Shown: one piece after another, positions 42,865 through 51,452 of the stretch
How the letters are laid out: each line of letters begins with the position of its first letter
Position numbering within the stretch: the stretch's first letter is position 1
Assembly (NCBI GenBank): GCA_021792365.1
Contig: JAJYUT010000007.1
Coordinates: 62,001-126,000 of the forward strand
Source of the DNA: Pseudomonadota bacterium
Lineage (GTDB): Bacteria; Pseudomonadota; Alphaproteobacteria; Dongiales; Dongiaceae
DNA length: 64,000 nucleotides
Direction: 5' to 3'
Program-made: the position numbers and the translations under genes
The notes under the pieces: generated by a model
The model's input: the letters and a program-made list of their open reading frames with translations, nothing else
What the model was told of the DNA's origin: nothing
Databases searched by the model: none

Positions 42865-44331
42865 CTATTTGTTCTTCTTCTCGAAGACCAGGCGCTTCGT
42901 GGTCGCCACGCCATTGACCATGACTTCGTGCAGCTCGAGCACGCCGTCGCCGTTGGCGTGCACGATCGCGCCACTGCCTTCGAGGGTGATCGCGCCGCCG
43001 CGCATGACCACGGCCGGACCCTCCTTGTTCTTCTTGTGGCTGAGGCTGATGGCGACCGTCCCCGGGCCGGCATGCAGCCTGCTGTCGATGATCTGCAGCG
43101 TGCCGCCGGCCTGGATGCAGGCGCCTTGCGTGTCGTTGCGGGAAACCGGGTCGCGGAAGTCACAGCGCCGGATCACGTTCTCGCCCCTGGCCCAGATGCG
43201 CGCGCCGAACTTGCAGGATTCCGTGCTGCAATCCTCCATCGTCACGTTGGTTGTCTTGAGGTCGAACCCGCCGTCCCCCATGCCGCTCGCACGGCAATTG
43301 CGCACCGTCACGTTTCTGGTCTCGCGCTCGCACACGATGCCGTCGCCCTGCACATAGCCGGGCTGCTTGCCTTCCTTGGGCGGCGGCGGCTGGTTGATGG
43401 CGTTGCGCAGCACGATGTTCTCGAACAGCAGGTTCTCGCCCGCAGTCACCGCGATGAGTTGGCAGACATCCTCGCCGCCGGCATCCATCTTCGCGGCGTC
43501 GAGGTCCAGGTTGCTGAACATGGAATCTGACAGATGACGGAAGCGCGCGAAGCCGCGCACGATGCCGACCGCGCGGCAATCGGCGATGAGGACGTTCTGC
43601 AGCCTCGCGCCGCGCTCGCTCTCGATCACACGGCCGACATTCCTGGCCTCGATCCCGGTGAGGACGATGTCCTGATAGGTGCCCGCCGCATCCTTGCCGC
43701 GGAACTTGAAGAATCCGTCAGCCGAGGTGCCGTCAATGCGGAAGCCGGAGATGCGCAGATGCGATGCTCCGTCGACCAGCGCGAAGTAGCTGGAGGCGCG
43801 CCGGCCGAAGCTCTCGAGCGACCAGGGCTTGGCGCTCTGGAAGAAGGCCTCGGGTGTATCGGCTGTGGCCGCGATCCCGCTCGCACCGGTGATGGCGCCG
43901 GCTTGCAGGAAGATCGGGTCACCGTCGCTGCCCGACACATTGATCCGGACCTGTTCCTTGCCGATAGACACCGGTCCGTTGGCCGGATCGAAGCCGATGA
44001 GAAGCCCCGTTCCTGGCTGGGCGGCGCGAAGCGCGGCCGAGAGCTGCTCGATCGGCATGGCGTTGGACCAATCGCTTCCGTCATTCCGGCCCGCTCCCGA
44101 GGCGGTGAACAGCACGACCGATTTGGGCTTTGCCGCAATCAGAGCCGACGGGTCTGGAAGCGCTCCCTCGGCCCATGATCGCCGCGGTCCCCAAGCACCC
44201 GCAAGGCCGGCCAGCGAGAGCAGCAAGGCTTGACGGCGCGAAATCGGAAACGGTCCGGCGCGCTGCCGTTTGCAATGATCGCTGCATGGCATGTCGGCAT
44301 GTCTCCCAACTGAGTGGCCCGGCGCGGGCAT
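42865..44331 (-). CDS. Tat-exported right-handed beta-helix protein of the exopolysaccharide locus
   Basis: A 488-residue protein. After about 30 residues comes a twin-arginine signal (ISRRQALLLSLAGLAGAWG). Residues about 70-480 show short repeating strands with N/D-rich turns (FRIDGTSADGFF, NVTVRNCRASGMGDGG, VTMEDCSTESCKFGARIW), the pattern of parallel beta-helix proteins, which include polysaccharide lyases, epimerases and binding proteins. No catalytic set can be assigned by eye. ATG 44331 is used; ATG 44292 is an equally possible start. It may trim, modify or bind the polymer in the periplasm. Confidence 0.75.
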   Translation of the reverse strand: MPAPGHSVGRHADMPCSDHCKRQRAGPFPISRRQALLLSLAGLAGAWGPRRSWAEGALPDPSALIAAKPKSVVLFTASGAGRNDGSDWSNAMPIEQLSAALRAAQPGTGLLIGFDPANGPVSIGKEQVRINVSGSDGDPIFLQAGAITGASGIAATADTPEAFFQSAKPWSLESFGRRASSYFALVDGASHLRISGFRIDGTSADGFFKFRGKDAAGTYQDIVLTGIEARNVGRVIESERGARLQNVLIADCRAVGIVRGFARFRHLSDSMFSNLDLDAAKMDAGGEDVCQLIAVTAGENLLFENIVLRNAINQPPPPKEGKQPGYVQGDGIVCERETRNVTVRNCRASGMGDGGFDLKTTNVTMEDCSTESCKFGARIWARGENVIRRCDFRDPVSRNDTQGACIQAGGTLQIIDSRLHAGPGTVAISLSHKKNKEGPAVVMRGGAITLEGSGAIVHANGDGVLELHEVMVNGVATTKRLVFEKKNK

Positions 44332-44448
44332 TGCGGATAGCCCTTGGGCGAGAGAACCCTGTGATGGGCGACCGCCGGATGTCCAACAACAACTCCGTGG
44401 CTCGGCGAGGGTTGCGGTCGCAGTGACGCGGCTTGTTGACGCCGCTGA

Positions 44449-44814
44449 TTAAGCCGGTCCGATGCCGCTGCGCCGGAGCATGGCAACCACGCTACAAGCC
44501 AGGGCCGCCCCGGCGATGTTGGCCAGAGCGTCCAAGACGTCCGGCGACCTGCCGGGCGAGAAGCCCTGGAGCATCTCGATCGCCGTCCCAAAGACCGAGA
44601 CCCCAATCATGGTGCGCAGCACGCCGCGCCGAGACGTTGTGCATCCGAGCAGGGCAAGGAGCGCATAAGCGACCGCGTGCTCTACCTTGTCACTAATGGG
44701 CGCAGCCGGCAGCGCGGCGGCGGGCGCGAGAGACAGAACGCCGACCGCAGCGCTCGCGAGATAGAACGCACCGCGCAACAACGGTCGGGTCAGCCGTGGC
44801 ATATCGTTTCTCAT
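44449..44814 (-). CDS. VanZ-like small membrane protein
   Basis: A 121-residue protein with three to four helices: ARNs such as LASAAVGVLSLAP at the start, DKVEHAVAYALLALLG with the conserved His, and FGTAIEMLQGFSPGRSPDVLDALANIAGAALA, the VanZ core with conserved E, Q and D-x2-D-x3-N residues. VanZ proteins are found beside exopolysaccharide and exosortase genes; their function there is not known. The frame begins MRNDMPRL after AGGTGAACCC. Confidence 0.82.
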   Translation of the reverse strand: MRNDMPRLTRPLLRGAFYLASAAVGVLSLAPAAALPAAPISDKVEHAVAYALLALLGCTTSRRGVLRTMIGVSVFGTAIEMLQGFSPGRSPDVLDALANIAGAALACSVVAMLRRSGIGPA

Positions 44815-45295
44815 GTGGGTTCACCTGCCGATGTCACAGCATTAACGCAGGGCGGTCACGGTCCGCATGTTATCTTCATTTGCTATTCGCGACTGCGAAA
44901 CAGCTCGTTCGAGGCTTCGACGTTCCATGCGCCCGTTGCCTGCTGCTGGTGACGTGTCGGGGCGAGGTGCCGGTCGGAGCGCGCCAAGACGGGTCAGTGA
45001 AGCCTCTGGGCTGTCGCTCAGGGGCTTTTACTATGGGCTGCTGCTGTCGAATTTGTGAGTTATGTTAGTGCGTTCTTCTGTTGATCTTTGTCGTTGCGCG
45101 CGAAATGGACGAAGCAGCGAGCAAGTCATACCTGCTCAGTCGCCACGAAATCGCCACAATAGAATCTTGTGCGGCGCAGAACCATTCACGTGCTGCCGTG
45201 TTGTCAGCACTTGCACGTCAACGCAGCCGTGGTCATGATTCGCAACTGCAGCATCGGAGCCCGGCTGCTGATTTGCATCGCGAACGGAGATGCCG
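44815..45295 (+). other. 481-bp non-coding gap with an isolated terminator-like hairpin
   Basis: No convincing gene on either strand. A hairpin with a short T run lies at 45001-45030 although no gene on the plus strand ends before it. The rest may hold the promoter of the kinase-like/ATPase operon. Confidence 0.45.
45001..45030 (+). terminator. Orphan terminator-like hairpin
   Basis: AGCCTCTG (45001-45008) pairs with CAGGGGCT (45019-45026) with one G-U, then TTTTA. It lies about 270 bases before the kinase-like gene, so it could end a small RNA or attenuate a leader transcript. Confidence 0.45.
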
Positions 45296-46075
45296 ATGGA
45301 GCAGATTGAAAAAGCGCTAGCCAGGGCGCGCGAAATGCGCGCTGGGACGCTTGGCGGGCTGAAGGCACCCGGGCGCACCGTGTCGACCAACGGCTTTACG
45401 CCGCACTATACCGAGACTGCCGTCGCCAAATGCGACCAGAAGCGCACCAACAGGGAGCGTCTGGTCGCCGACAATTTCGGTCACCCGGCATCCGACATCT
45501 ACGGCCTGTTGCGCACGCAGGTCCTGCAGCGGCTGAGAAAGCACGGCATGTCGAGCATCGCCGTCACCGGTCCCGACCTGGGCAGCGGCGTCACCACGAC
45601 GGCGGCGAACCTAGCCATCGCCATCGCGCTCGACGTCAACCAGACGGTGCTGCTGGTGGACCTCAATCTGCGCAAGCCGGCGATTCACGACAAGTTCGGC
45701 TTTCAGCCGCAGGTCGGCATTGACGACTACCTGCGCGGCGAGGCGAACCTGAAGGATTGCCTGGTCTGCCCGGGCATGCCGCGGCTGGTCATGCTTCCGG
45801 CGCGCGAGGCGAAGGGCGAGGCAGCGGCGGAGGTCATCAGCTCCCCGCGCATGACCGCGCTGGCCAGGGAGCTGCAGACCCGCTACGCGGATCGCGTCAT
45901 CATCTACGACACGCCGCCTTTGCTGACCTCCGGCGATACGCTCGGCTTCCTGCCCAATGTGGATGCCGTGCTCCTGGTGGCGCGCAGTGGCCGCACCACG
46001 AAGGTGGAACTTGAGAAATCGGCCCATCTGCTTGGGAGCAAAGCCATCGTCGGTACGCTGCTGAACGCCTACTAG
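45296..46075 (+). CDS. BY-kinase/CpsD-like exopolysaccharide ATPase lacking the Walker A lysine
   Basis: A 259-residue MinD/CpsD-fold protein. The Walker A region reads TGPDLGSGVTTTAANLA (92-108): the invariant Lys is Val99. Walker A' (LLVDLNLRKP, about 119-128) and Walker B (VIIYDTPPLL, about 199-208) are kept. There is no C-terminal Tyr cluster, only a final Tyr. Bacterial tyrosine kinases of this kind switch Wzz-type partners by autophosphorylation; this one may bind nucleotide weakly or act as a scaffold. ATG 45296 has GGAG 6 bases before it; ATG 45290 is also in frame. It is in an operon with the ExeA-like ATPase. Confidence 0.85.
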   Translation: MEQIEKALARAREMRAGTLGGLKAPGRTVSTNGFTPHYTETAVAKCDQKRTNRERLVADNFGHPASDIYGLLRTQVLQRLRKHGMSSIAVTGPDLGSGVTTTAANLAIAIALDVNQTVLLVDLNLRKPAIHDKFGFQPQVGIDDYLRGEANLKDCLVCPGMPRLVMLPAREAKGEAAAEVISSPRMTALARELQTRYADRVIIYDTPPLLTSGDTLGFLPNVDAVLLVARSGRTTKVELEKSAHLLGSKAIVGTLLNAY

Positions 46076-46126
46076 GCGCACTGGCGGCCATCAATATCGC
46101 CAGGGAAGACTGCCAGGAAAGGCCGA

Positions 46127-47305
46127 ATGTACGAATCCTTCTTCGGGCTCAAGGAAAAGCCGTTCTCCCTGCTGCCGGATCCGGACTTCCTGTTCATGAG
46201 CAGCAAGCACTCGCTTGCGCTCAGCATCCTTGAATACAGCCTGGCGGGACAGGCCGGCTTCTGCGCCGTCACCGGCGACATCGGATCGGGCAAGACGACG
46301 CTGATCCGCGCGCTGCTGCGACGGATCGGGCGCGACGTCACCCTCGGCCTGATTTCCAATACCCATAGCGGGTTGACCGACATCACGGCCTGGGCCCTGG
46401 CGGCTTTTGGGCGCGGGACAAACGCCCAGACCGATGCGGATATCTATCAGGAGCTGATGCATTTCCTGATCGGGGAGTATGGCGCGGGCCGGCGCTGCGT
46501 CCTGGTCGTGGACGAGGCACAGAACCTGACGGTGGAGGCGCTGGAGGAATTGCGCCTCCTCTCCAACATCAATTCGGACAAGGACTTGCTGCTGCAGATC
46601 ATCCTGGTCGGCCAGCCGGAACTTCTGGCGAAGCTGAAGAGCCCGGAACTGGCGCAGTTCGCGCAGCGCATCAGCATCTCCTATCACCTGACGCCGCTCG
46701 GCTATCTCGACACGCGGCGCTACATCCGTCACCGGCTGGAGGTGGCGGGCGCGGATCGCCCGATCTTCAGCGACATCGCCGTCGGCGCGGTACAGTTCTT
46801 CTCCGGCGGGGTGCCGCGCGTCATCAACGGGATCTGCGACATGGCGATGGTCTATGGCCTCGCCGACAACAAGACCGAGATCGATCTCGACCTCGTCCTG
46901 CGTGTGGTCGGCGACCGCCAGGCGAGCGGCGTCTCGCCCTTCATCCGCGACGAACGGGCGGACGACCCGGCCGTGATCGCCGAGATCACCGCCATGGTGC
47001 GTGAGGCGGTGGAGCTGCATGCCGTGTCGGCGGAGGAGGAGCAGGCGCGCGATGCTGCGCGCGACATTGATCCGTCCGCGGAAGGCGCACCCGCGCAGGA
47101 GGAGGAGATGCGCGTCAATGGGCATTCATCCCCGGATGACTATCACCACCTGGACATTCCCTCGGCCGCCTCGGGCCAGAGGCATCAGACTCTGCGCGTC
47201 GATGCGCTGTCGCTGAGCGACTACCGGAGCGCGTCCAAGCGCAGCGCCGCCGTCGAGACGGAGCGGCCCTCGTGGTTCCGCCGGACGTTCAGGCGAACGA
47301 GCTGA
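46127..47305 (+). CDS. ExeA/GspA-like AAA ATPase of exopolysaccharide loci
   Basis: A 392-residue protein opening MYESFFGLKEKPFSLLPDPDFLF, as in ExeA and exosortase-associated ATPases. Walker A is GDIGSGKTT (50-58), Walker B VLVVDEAQNL (about 126-135), and a sensor region follows (RISISYHLTPL, FFSGGVPRVIN). Residues about 300-392 are a variable polar tail ending in basic WFRRTFRRTS. No peptidoglycan-binding domain is seen. Such ATPases accompany export of polymers but their exact job is unknown. Its 3-prime end overlaps the convergent glycosyltransferase by 17 bp. Confidence 0.88.
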   Translation: MYESFFGLKEKPFSLLPDPDFLFMSSKHSLALSILEYSLAGQAGFCAVTGDIGSGKTTLIRALLRRIGRDVTLGLISNTHSGLTDITAWALAAFGRGTNAQTDADIYQELMHFLIGEYGAGRRCVLVVDEAQNLTVEALEELRLLSNINSDKDLLLQIILVGQPELLAKLKSPELAQFAQRISISYHLTPLGYLDTRRYIRHRLEVAGADRPIFSDIAVGAVQFFSGGVPRVINGICDMAMVYGLADNKTEIDLDLVLRVVGDRQASGVSPFIRDERADDPAVIAEITAMVREAVELHAVSAEEEQARDAARDIDPSAEGAPAQEEEMRVNGHSSPDDYHHLDIPSAASGQRHQTLRVDALSLSDYRSASKRSAAVETERPSWFRRTFRRTS

Positions 47306-48446
47306 GCTCGGCCTGCTGGGCGCTATGGTCCGCCGTCACGCTCCGATAGACCCGGGAAATGGCCGCGGCGTTGGCTTCCATGGAGAACAGGGCGCGGCAG
47401 CGCGCCACCGCAGCTTCGCCATAGCGGCGCCGCATGTCTTCGTCCGCGACCAGCTCGCGCAGCGCGTCGACGAAGCCTTCGAAATCGTCCGGATCGGTCA
47501 GCAGGCCGGTTTCCCCATCGACCACCGCTTCGGGCACGCCCGCGACCGCGGTGGCGAGCACCGGAATGCCGCATGCCATCGCCTCGACGACGATGCGCGG
47601 AAACGCCTCCTTGTCGCGCTCGGAGGGCAGGACGAGGATATCAAGCGAGCGCAGCACGTCCGGCACGTCAGACCGCGGGCCGATATAGTCATAACGGCCG
47701 GTGATGCCTTCCTGTTTGGCCAGGTCCTGCAATTCCTTGGCCTTGGCGCCGCCGCTGAAATCGTTTCCGGCCAACAGCACCCTGACGTTCAGCCCCTCGC
47801 GAGCCAGCCGGCCCGCCGCCCGCACCAGCCAATCCGGACGTTTGCGGTCCACCAGGTTGCTGACGAAGCCGATCTTGACCGGACCCTCTCGCCTGTTGCC
47901 GGCGGGGTAGTACACCGAAAGGTCGACGCCGTTGTAGATGACGGAGCTGGCCGGCAGGACGGTGCCGTTGAAGCGCCGCTGGTTGTTGGCCGCGACGAAC
48001 ACGATATGCGAGGCGAGACGCCGCAGCAGCCAGTCGATCCAGCGCTGCGGCAGTTGCTGATGCACCTGCCAGATCAGGGGAATCCCCCTTGCGTGCGCGG
48101 CCAGGCCCCAGGCGAGGGCGCTCGATTCGTCGTGGACGTGAATGATGGCGGGCGTGGCGGTTCTGAGGAAACGGCGGGCCGCTCGATACAACGTGAAACG
48201 CTTGGCGATCCGCCGCAGCCGGTTGCCATCGTCCGGCTTGGGCGTGTAGGGCAGGCCCTGGCTCTCCATCAGCGGGACGACCTCGATGCCGATTTTGCGG
48301 TGATAATCGAGCGGCGGTCCGGCGGTGTTGCACACGCTGAGCGTCTTCCATTCACCGCTGGATTCGATTGCCTTTGCAAGCAGGGCGCCGGTGATCACAG
48401 ATCCGCCGAGCCCGTCACGCGAATGAGCCACCAGAACCGTCGGCAT
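47289..48446 (-). CDS. Glycosyltransferase, GT4 family
   Basis: A 385-residue protein from ATG 48446. The acceptor half has AHSRDGLGGSVITGALLAKA and IIHVHDESSALAWGL; the donor half has VIYNGVDLSVYYPAG, IGFVSNLVDRKRPDWLVRAA and LPSERDKEAFPRIVVEAMA with the E-x7-E motif. It probably transfers a sugar from a nucleotide donor to the growing repeat unit. It follows the GT2 gene at 48449 by 2 bases on the same strand, forming a two-gene unit. Confidence 0.9.
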   Translation of the reverse strand: MPTVLVAHSRDGLGGSVITGALLAKAIESSGEWKTLSVCNTAGPPLDYHRKIGIEVVPLMESQGLPYTPKPDDGNRLRRIAKRFTLYRAARRFLRTATPAIIHVHDESSALAWGLAAHARGIPLIWQVHQQLPQRWIDWLLRRLASHIVFVAANNQRRFNGTVLPASSVIYNGVDLSVYYPAGNRREGPVKIGFVSNLVDRKRPDWLVRAAGRLAREGLNVRVLLAGNDFSGGAKAKELQDLAKQEGITGRYDYIGPRSDVPDVLRSLDILVLPSERDKEAFPRIVVEAMACGIPVLATAVAGVPEAVVDGETGLLTDPDDFEGFVDALRELVADEDMRRRYGEAAVARCRALFSMEANAAAISRVYRSVTADHSAQQAELSSFA

Positions 48447-48448
48447 GG

Positions 48449-49327
48449 TCACAAGCTCACCTCGATCACCCGTTTCCTGGTCATTCCCAAGCGCCGCCCG
48501 AGCGTCTCGCGCAGGCCAAGCAGCCGCACCAGCCTTGCCGCCCACACCAGGCGACTCATCAGCGAACCGGCATTGCGCCATCTGATGCCGAGGGCGATGG
48601 CCGTCAAGTCCCGGCGATTGAGCGACGGCATCGCCGCGGCGTGCTTGGCGATGAAGTTCTCGATGCCCGCCGCCCGGCGCAGGCTCGGCGTGGAGATGCG
48701 CTCGCCCTCGTGCTCGCGCCACTCCACAGTGAGGTCGCTGACCACGCCGTATTCGATCCCGCCGGAAATCATGCGGATCAGGAAGTCCCAGTCGTTGTAC
48801 ACCGGCAAGGCGGGATCGAAGCCGCCGACGCGCTCGAATGCCGCGCGGCGGATTACGAGATTGCTGCCCGTCATGCCGAAATTCTTGTCGAACAGCCGAT
48901 CGCGGATCGCGGCCCGGGGGGGCATCACGATGGGCTGGATCGTGCCGTCATGCTTGATGCGCCGCAGGCCCGAAATGACGGCATCGGCGCCGCTGCGCGT
49001 CAGCTCCGCCATGGCGCGCGCCAGGTGGTCCGGCAGCCACACGTCGTCATCGTCCAGGAACGCCAGGAACTCGGCCTCGCTCGCCGCGGCGCCCGCGTTG
49101 CGCGATCCGGATGCGCCGGGATTGCTGCGGTTCAGGATGCGGCGCAGCGGGATCTCGGTGCGCAGCGCCGTCACCTGCACGATGGCGGCGGTTGGGCCAT
49201 CGCCCAGGTCGTCCACCACGATGACCTCGGCGGGAGCGAGCGATTGCTGCAGAACGCTTTCGATCGAGCGGGACAAGTGGCCCGGCCGCCCATGGGTTGG
49301 AATGATGCACGCGACCTTCGAAAGCAA
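48449..49327 (-). CDS. Glycosyltransferase, GT2 family
   Basis: A 292-residue protein starting at TTG 49327 after GAAGGA. It is a GT-A fold inverting enzyme: CIIPTHGRPGHLSRSIESVL, IVVDD, the metal-binding DDDD in FLAFLDDDDVWLPDH, GMTGSNLVIRRAAFERVGGFD and YNDWDFLIRM (ED-like acid base region). No membrane helices. It acts in the cytoplasm in repeat-unit assembly. It is the first gene of a minus-strand pair. Confidence 0.9.
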   Translation of the reverse strand: MLSKVACIIPTHGRPGHLSRSIESVLQQSLAPAEVIVVDDLGDGPTAAIVQVTALRTEIPLRRILNRSNPGASGSRNAGAAASEAEFLAFLDDDDVWLPDHLARAMAELTRSGADAVISGLRRIKHDGTIQPIVMPPRAAIRDRLFDKNFGMTGSNLVIRRAAFERVGGFDPALPVYNDWDFLIRMISGGIEYGVVSDLTVEWREHEGERISTPSLRRAAGIENFIAKHAAAMPSLNRRDLTAIALGIRWRNAGSLMSRLVWAARLVRLLGLRETLGRRLGMTRKRVIEVSL

Positions 49328-49475
49328 TCGCTATTCCTTCGTCATGAAATCCGCCGAGCGCGCTGAGATGATCTGTACCGGGTTGGACGATTGCAGAACG
49401 CTTTGCTCGATCAATGGTTCACGCTTCGCGTTTTTTGGAGCGCGCAACTCTATTCCCGAAGCTGCCATGCATTCA

Positions 49476-49493
49476 TGTGACTATTCTGTGTCA
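49476..49493 (+). promoter_or_regulatory. Shared 18-bp motif upstream of exopolysaccharide genes, copy 2
   Basis: TGTGACTATTCTGTGTCA lies in the 265-bp divergent gap between the GT2 gene (minus) and the GT25 gene (plus), 99 bases before the latter. It matches copy 1 (39667-39684) at 15 of 18 positions. Confidence 0.4.
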
Positions 49494-49592
49494 TAACGAG
49501 GAGTCAGGCGCCGCTCCCGCTGCAACATAGCGAGACTTGGGTCACAGAGATGTCGCGTTGTCGATCCCGACAATGAGCGATATCAACGCTAG

Positions 49593-50396
49593 ATGGAATG
49601 GATGAGGACAGAATCGATCGTGAAGCGCGCTGCGATGCGCACCAGGATCATTGTGATCAGCCTGCCGGAGGCGGAAGAGCGCCGCATCCGGTTCCTGGAC
49701 CGCGCACGCAATGCGTCCGTCCCCTGGAGCTTCTATCCGGCGCGCGCAGGCCTCCATCCCCCTCTGCGTTATGACGAGCAGGCCGCCATCGTCGCCAAGG
49801 GGAGGCCGCTGCGCGCAGGCGAGCTCGGCTGCTTCTCCAGCCACTACGCGGCCTGGGAAGAGCTGCAATCCGACGACGTGGATCAATACGTGATCCTGGA
49901 AGACGATGTGATCGTCGACTGGGCTTTCGTTGGCAAGCTGGCCGCGATCGACCTCGCCGGGATCGGGATCAACTACCTGCGCCTGTACTACAAGCTTCCT
50001 GCTCGCGCGGCCATGGTCAAGGAGAACTTCCTCGAGCGGGCGCGCTCGATCGTGGAGTTGAGTGGTTCCGCCTATGGCACGCAGGGCTATGCCATCACCA
50101 AGGCCGGCGCGCGGATATTCCTTGATCATTGCCGGACCGTGACCAGGCCGATCGACGACGAGATGGACCGCACCTGGATCCACGGCCAGGCGAACCTTGC
50201 GGTGTTCCCGTTTCCGATCATGGAGGATTCCTCCGGATCGACCATCGGCAACGCCCGGTTCGAGGAATTCCTCGTGCCGCGGCACCTCAAGCTGAAACGG
50301 CTGGTGAACTACCGCGTGGAGCGGTGGCGGCGCAACGCCTCGAAGACCATCCGTCGCTTCCGGCGCTTCCGGGAGCGGCATCGATCGAAGATGTGA
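49593..50396 (+). CDS. Glycosyltransferase, GT25 (LPS-type) family
   Basis: A 267-residue protein with the GT25 signature: IIVISLPEAEERRIRFLDRA, LGCFSSHYAAWEEL, YVILEDDVIVDW (a DxD-like EDD motif), and GSAYGTQGYAITKAGARIFLDH. The family adds galactose or related sugars to surface glycans. The start is uncertain: ATG 49593, 49602 and 49635 are in frame and none has a clear site. The last 40 residues are strongly basic and could sit at the membrane surface. It is followed by the pyruvyl transferase gene. Confidence 0.86.
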   Translation: MEWMRTESIVKRAAMRTRIIVISLPEAEERRIRFLDRARNASVPWSFYPARAGLHPPLRYDEQAAIVAKGRPLRAGELGCFSSHYAAWEELQSDDVDQYVILEDDVIVDWAFVGKLAAIDLAGIGINYLRLYYKLPARAAMVKENFLERARSIVELSGSAYGTQGYAITKAGARIFLDHCRTVTRPIDDEMDRTWIHGQANLAVFPFPIMEDSSGSTIGNARFEEFLVPRHLKLKRLVNYRVERWRRNASKTIRRFRRFRERHRSKM

Positions 50397-50447
50397 GATC
50401 GGGGAAGGCTGACAAACGGACGGGGGACCAGGGATTCACGAAGCGAG

Positions 50448-51452
50448 ATGCTCAGCTTGAACGCACAACTCAGCCAGCGGATCGATGAGACGCTGGCGCC
50501 ATTGATCGCCGGCCGTTCGGAGCGGATCTGCATCATCGATCCGCCCGGCTACGCCAATGTCGGCGACAGCGCCATCTTCCTTGGCGAGCTGGCTTTTTTG
50601 CGGCGCAACTTACCAGAGGCCCGCATCGACTTCTTCGATACTGTCAACTACACTCCGGCCTGCGACCGCTTCATCCGGGACTCGTCCGTCATTCTCCTGC
50701 AAGGCGGCGGGAACTTCGGAGAAATCTGGCCGCGTCACCATGCCATCCGCATGGAGATACTTGACCGCTTTCGGGGCAGGCCGATCGTGCAGTTCCCGCA
50801 GAGCATCTCGTTCACGACCCAGGCCGCCGTCGACGCGACGGCACGGGCGATCGAGCGGCAGGGCAACTTCACGCTGCTGGTGCGCGACCGCAAGAGCCAG
50901 GCCTTTGCCGAGACGCATTTTCCATGCACCACGATTCTGTGTCCCGACATGGCTTTTGCCATCGGCGACATCCAGCGCGCGCCGGCATCGCTCGACTTCC
51001 TATGCCTGCTGCGGAAGGACAAGGAGGTGGTGACGGACCATTCCAGGCTGCTGGAGGTCCTGGCCGGCCTGGGCGGCTCGCTCGATGTTGCCGATTGGAT
51101 CGAGGCGCCGGGCTCCCGCCTGGGCAAGCGGGACAGGGCACTCGGCAGCACATGGCGTCGCCATCCCTGGACCATCGGCCTGACGCGGTCCTTCGCGTTC
51201 CGCCTGCGGGAGCGCTATGCCCGCGAGCGTCTGGCCTTCGGCCTCGCGCTGCTGAGCAAGGGGTCTATGGTGATCACGGACCGGCTGCATGCGCATGTCC
51301 TGTGTTGCTTGCTCGGCGTCCGGCACTTGCTGTTCGATTCGCTGGATGGCAAGGTCTCGGCCCTGCACGACGCGTGGACTAAGGGCGCCCAGCACGCGCG
51401 GCTCGTCAGGTCCGTGGATCAGGTCGCGGGGTTGGTGCATGAGCTTCGCTAG
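50448..51452 (+). CDS. Polysaccharide pyruvyl transferase (ExoV-like)
   Basis: A 334-residue protein of the PS_pyruv_trans family: YANVGDSAIFLGELAFLRRN, ILLQGGGNFGEIWPRHHAIR, FPQSISFTTQAAV, LVRDRKSQAFAE, and SKGSMVITDRLHAHVLCCLLG with the conserved D-R-L-H-A. It puts a ketal-linked pyruvate from phosphoenolpyruvate on a sugar, making the polymer acidic. Its 3-prime end overlaps the next glycosyltransferase gene by 14 bp. Confidence 0.9.
   Translation: MLSLNAQLSQRIDETLAPLIAGRSERICIIDPPGYANVGDSAIFLGELAFLRRNLPEARIDFFDTVNYTPACDRFIRDSSVILLQGGGNFGEIWPRHHAIRMEILDRFRGRPIVQFPQSISFTTQAAVDATARAIERQGNFTLLVRDRKSQAFAETHFPCTTILCPDMAFAIGDIQRAPASLDFLCLLRKDKEVVTDHSRLLEVLAGLGGSLDVADWIEAPGSRLGKRDRALGSTWRRHPWTIGLTRSFAFRLRERYARERLAFGLALLSKGSMVITDRLHAHVLCCLLGVRHLLFDSLDGKVSALHDAWTKGAQHARLVRSVDQVAGLVHELR

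Noticed and set aside
44796-45320. Small frames in the gap before the kinase-like gene
   Set aside because: No ribosome sites or family features; two frames overlap each other and the start of the real gene.
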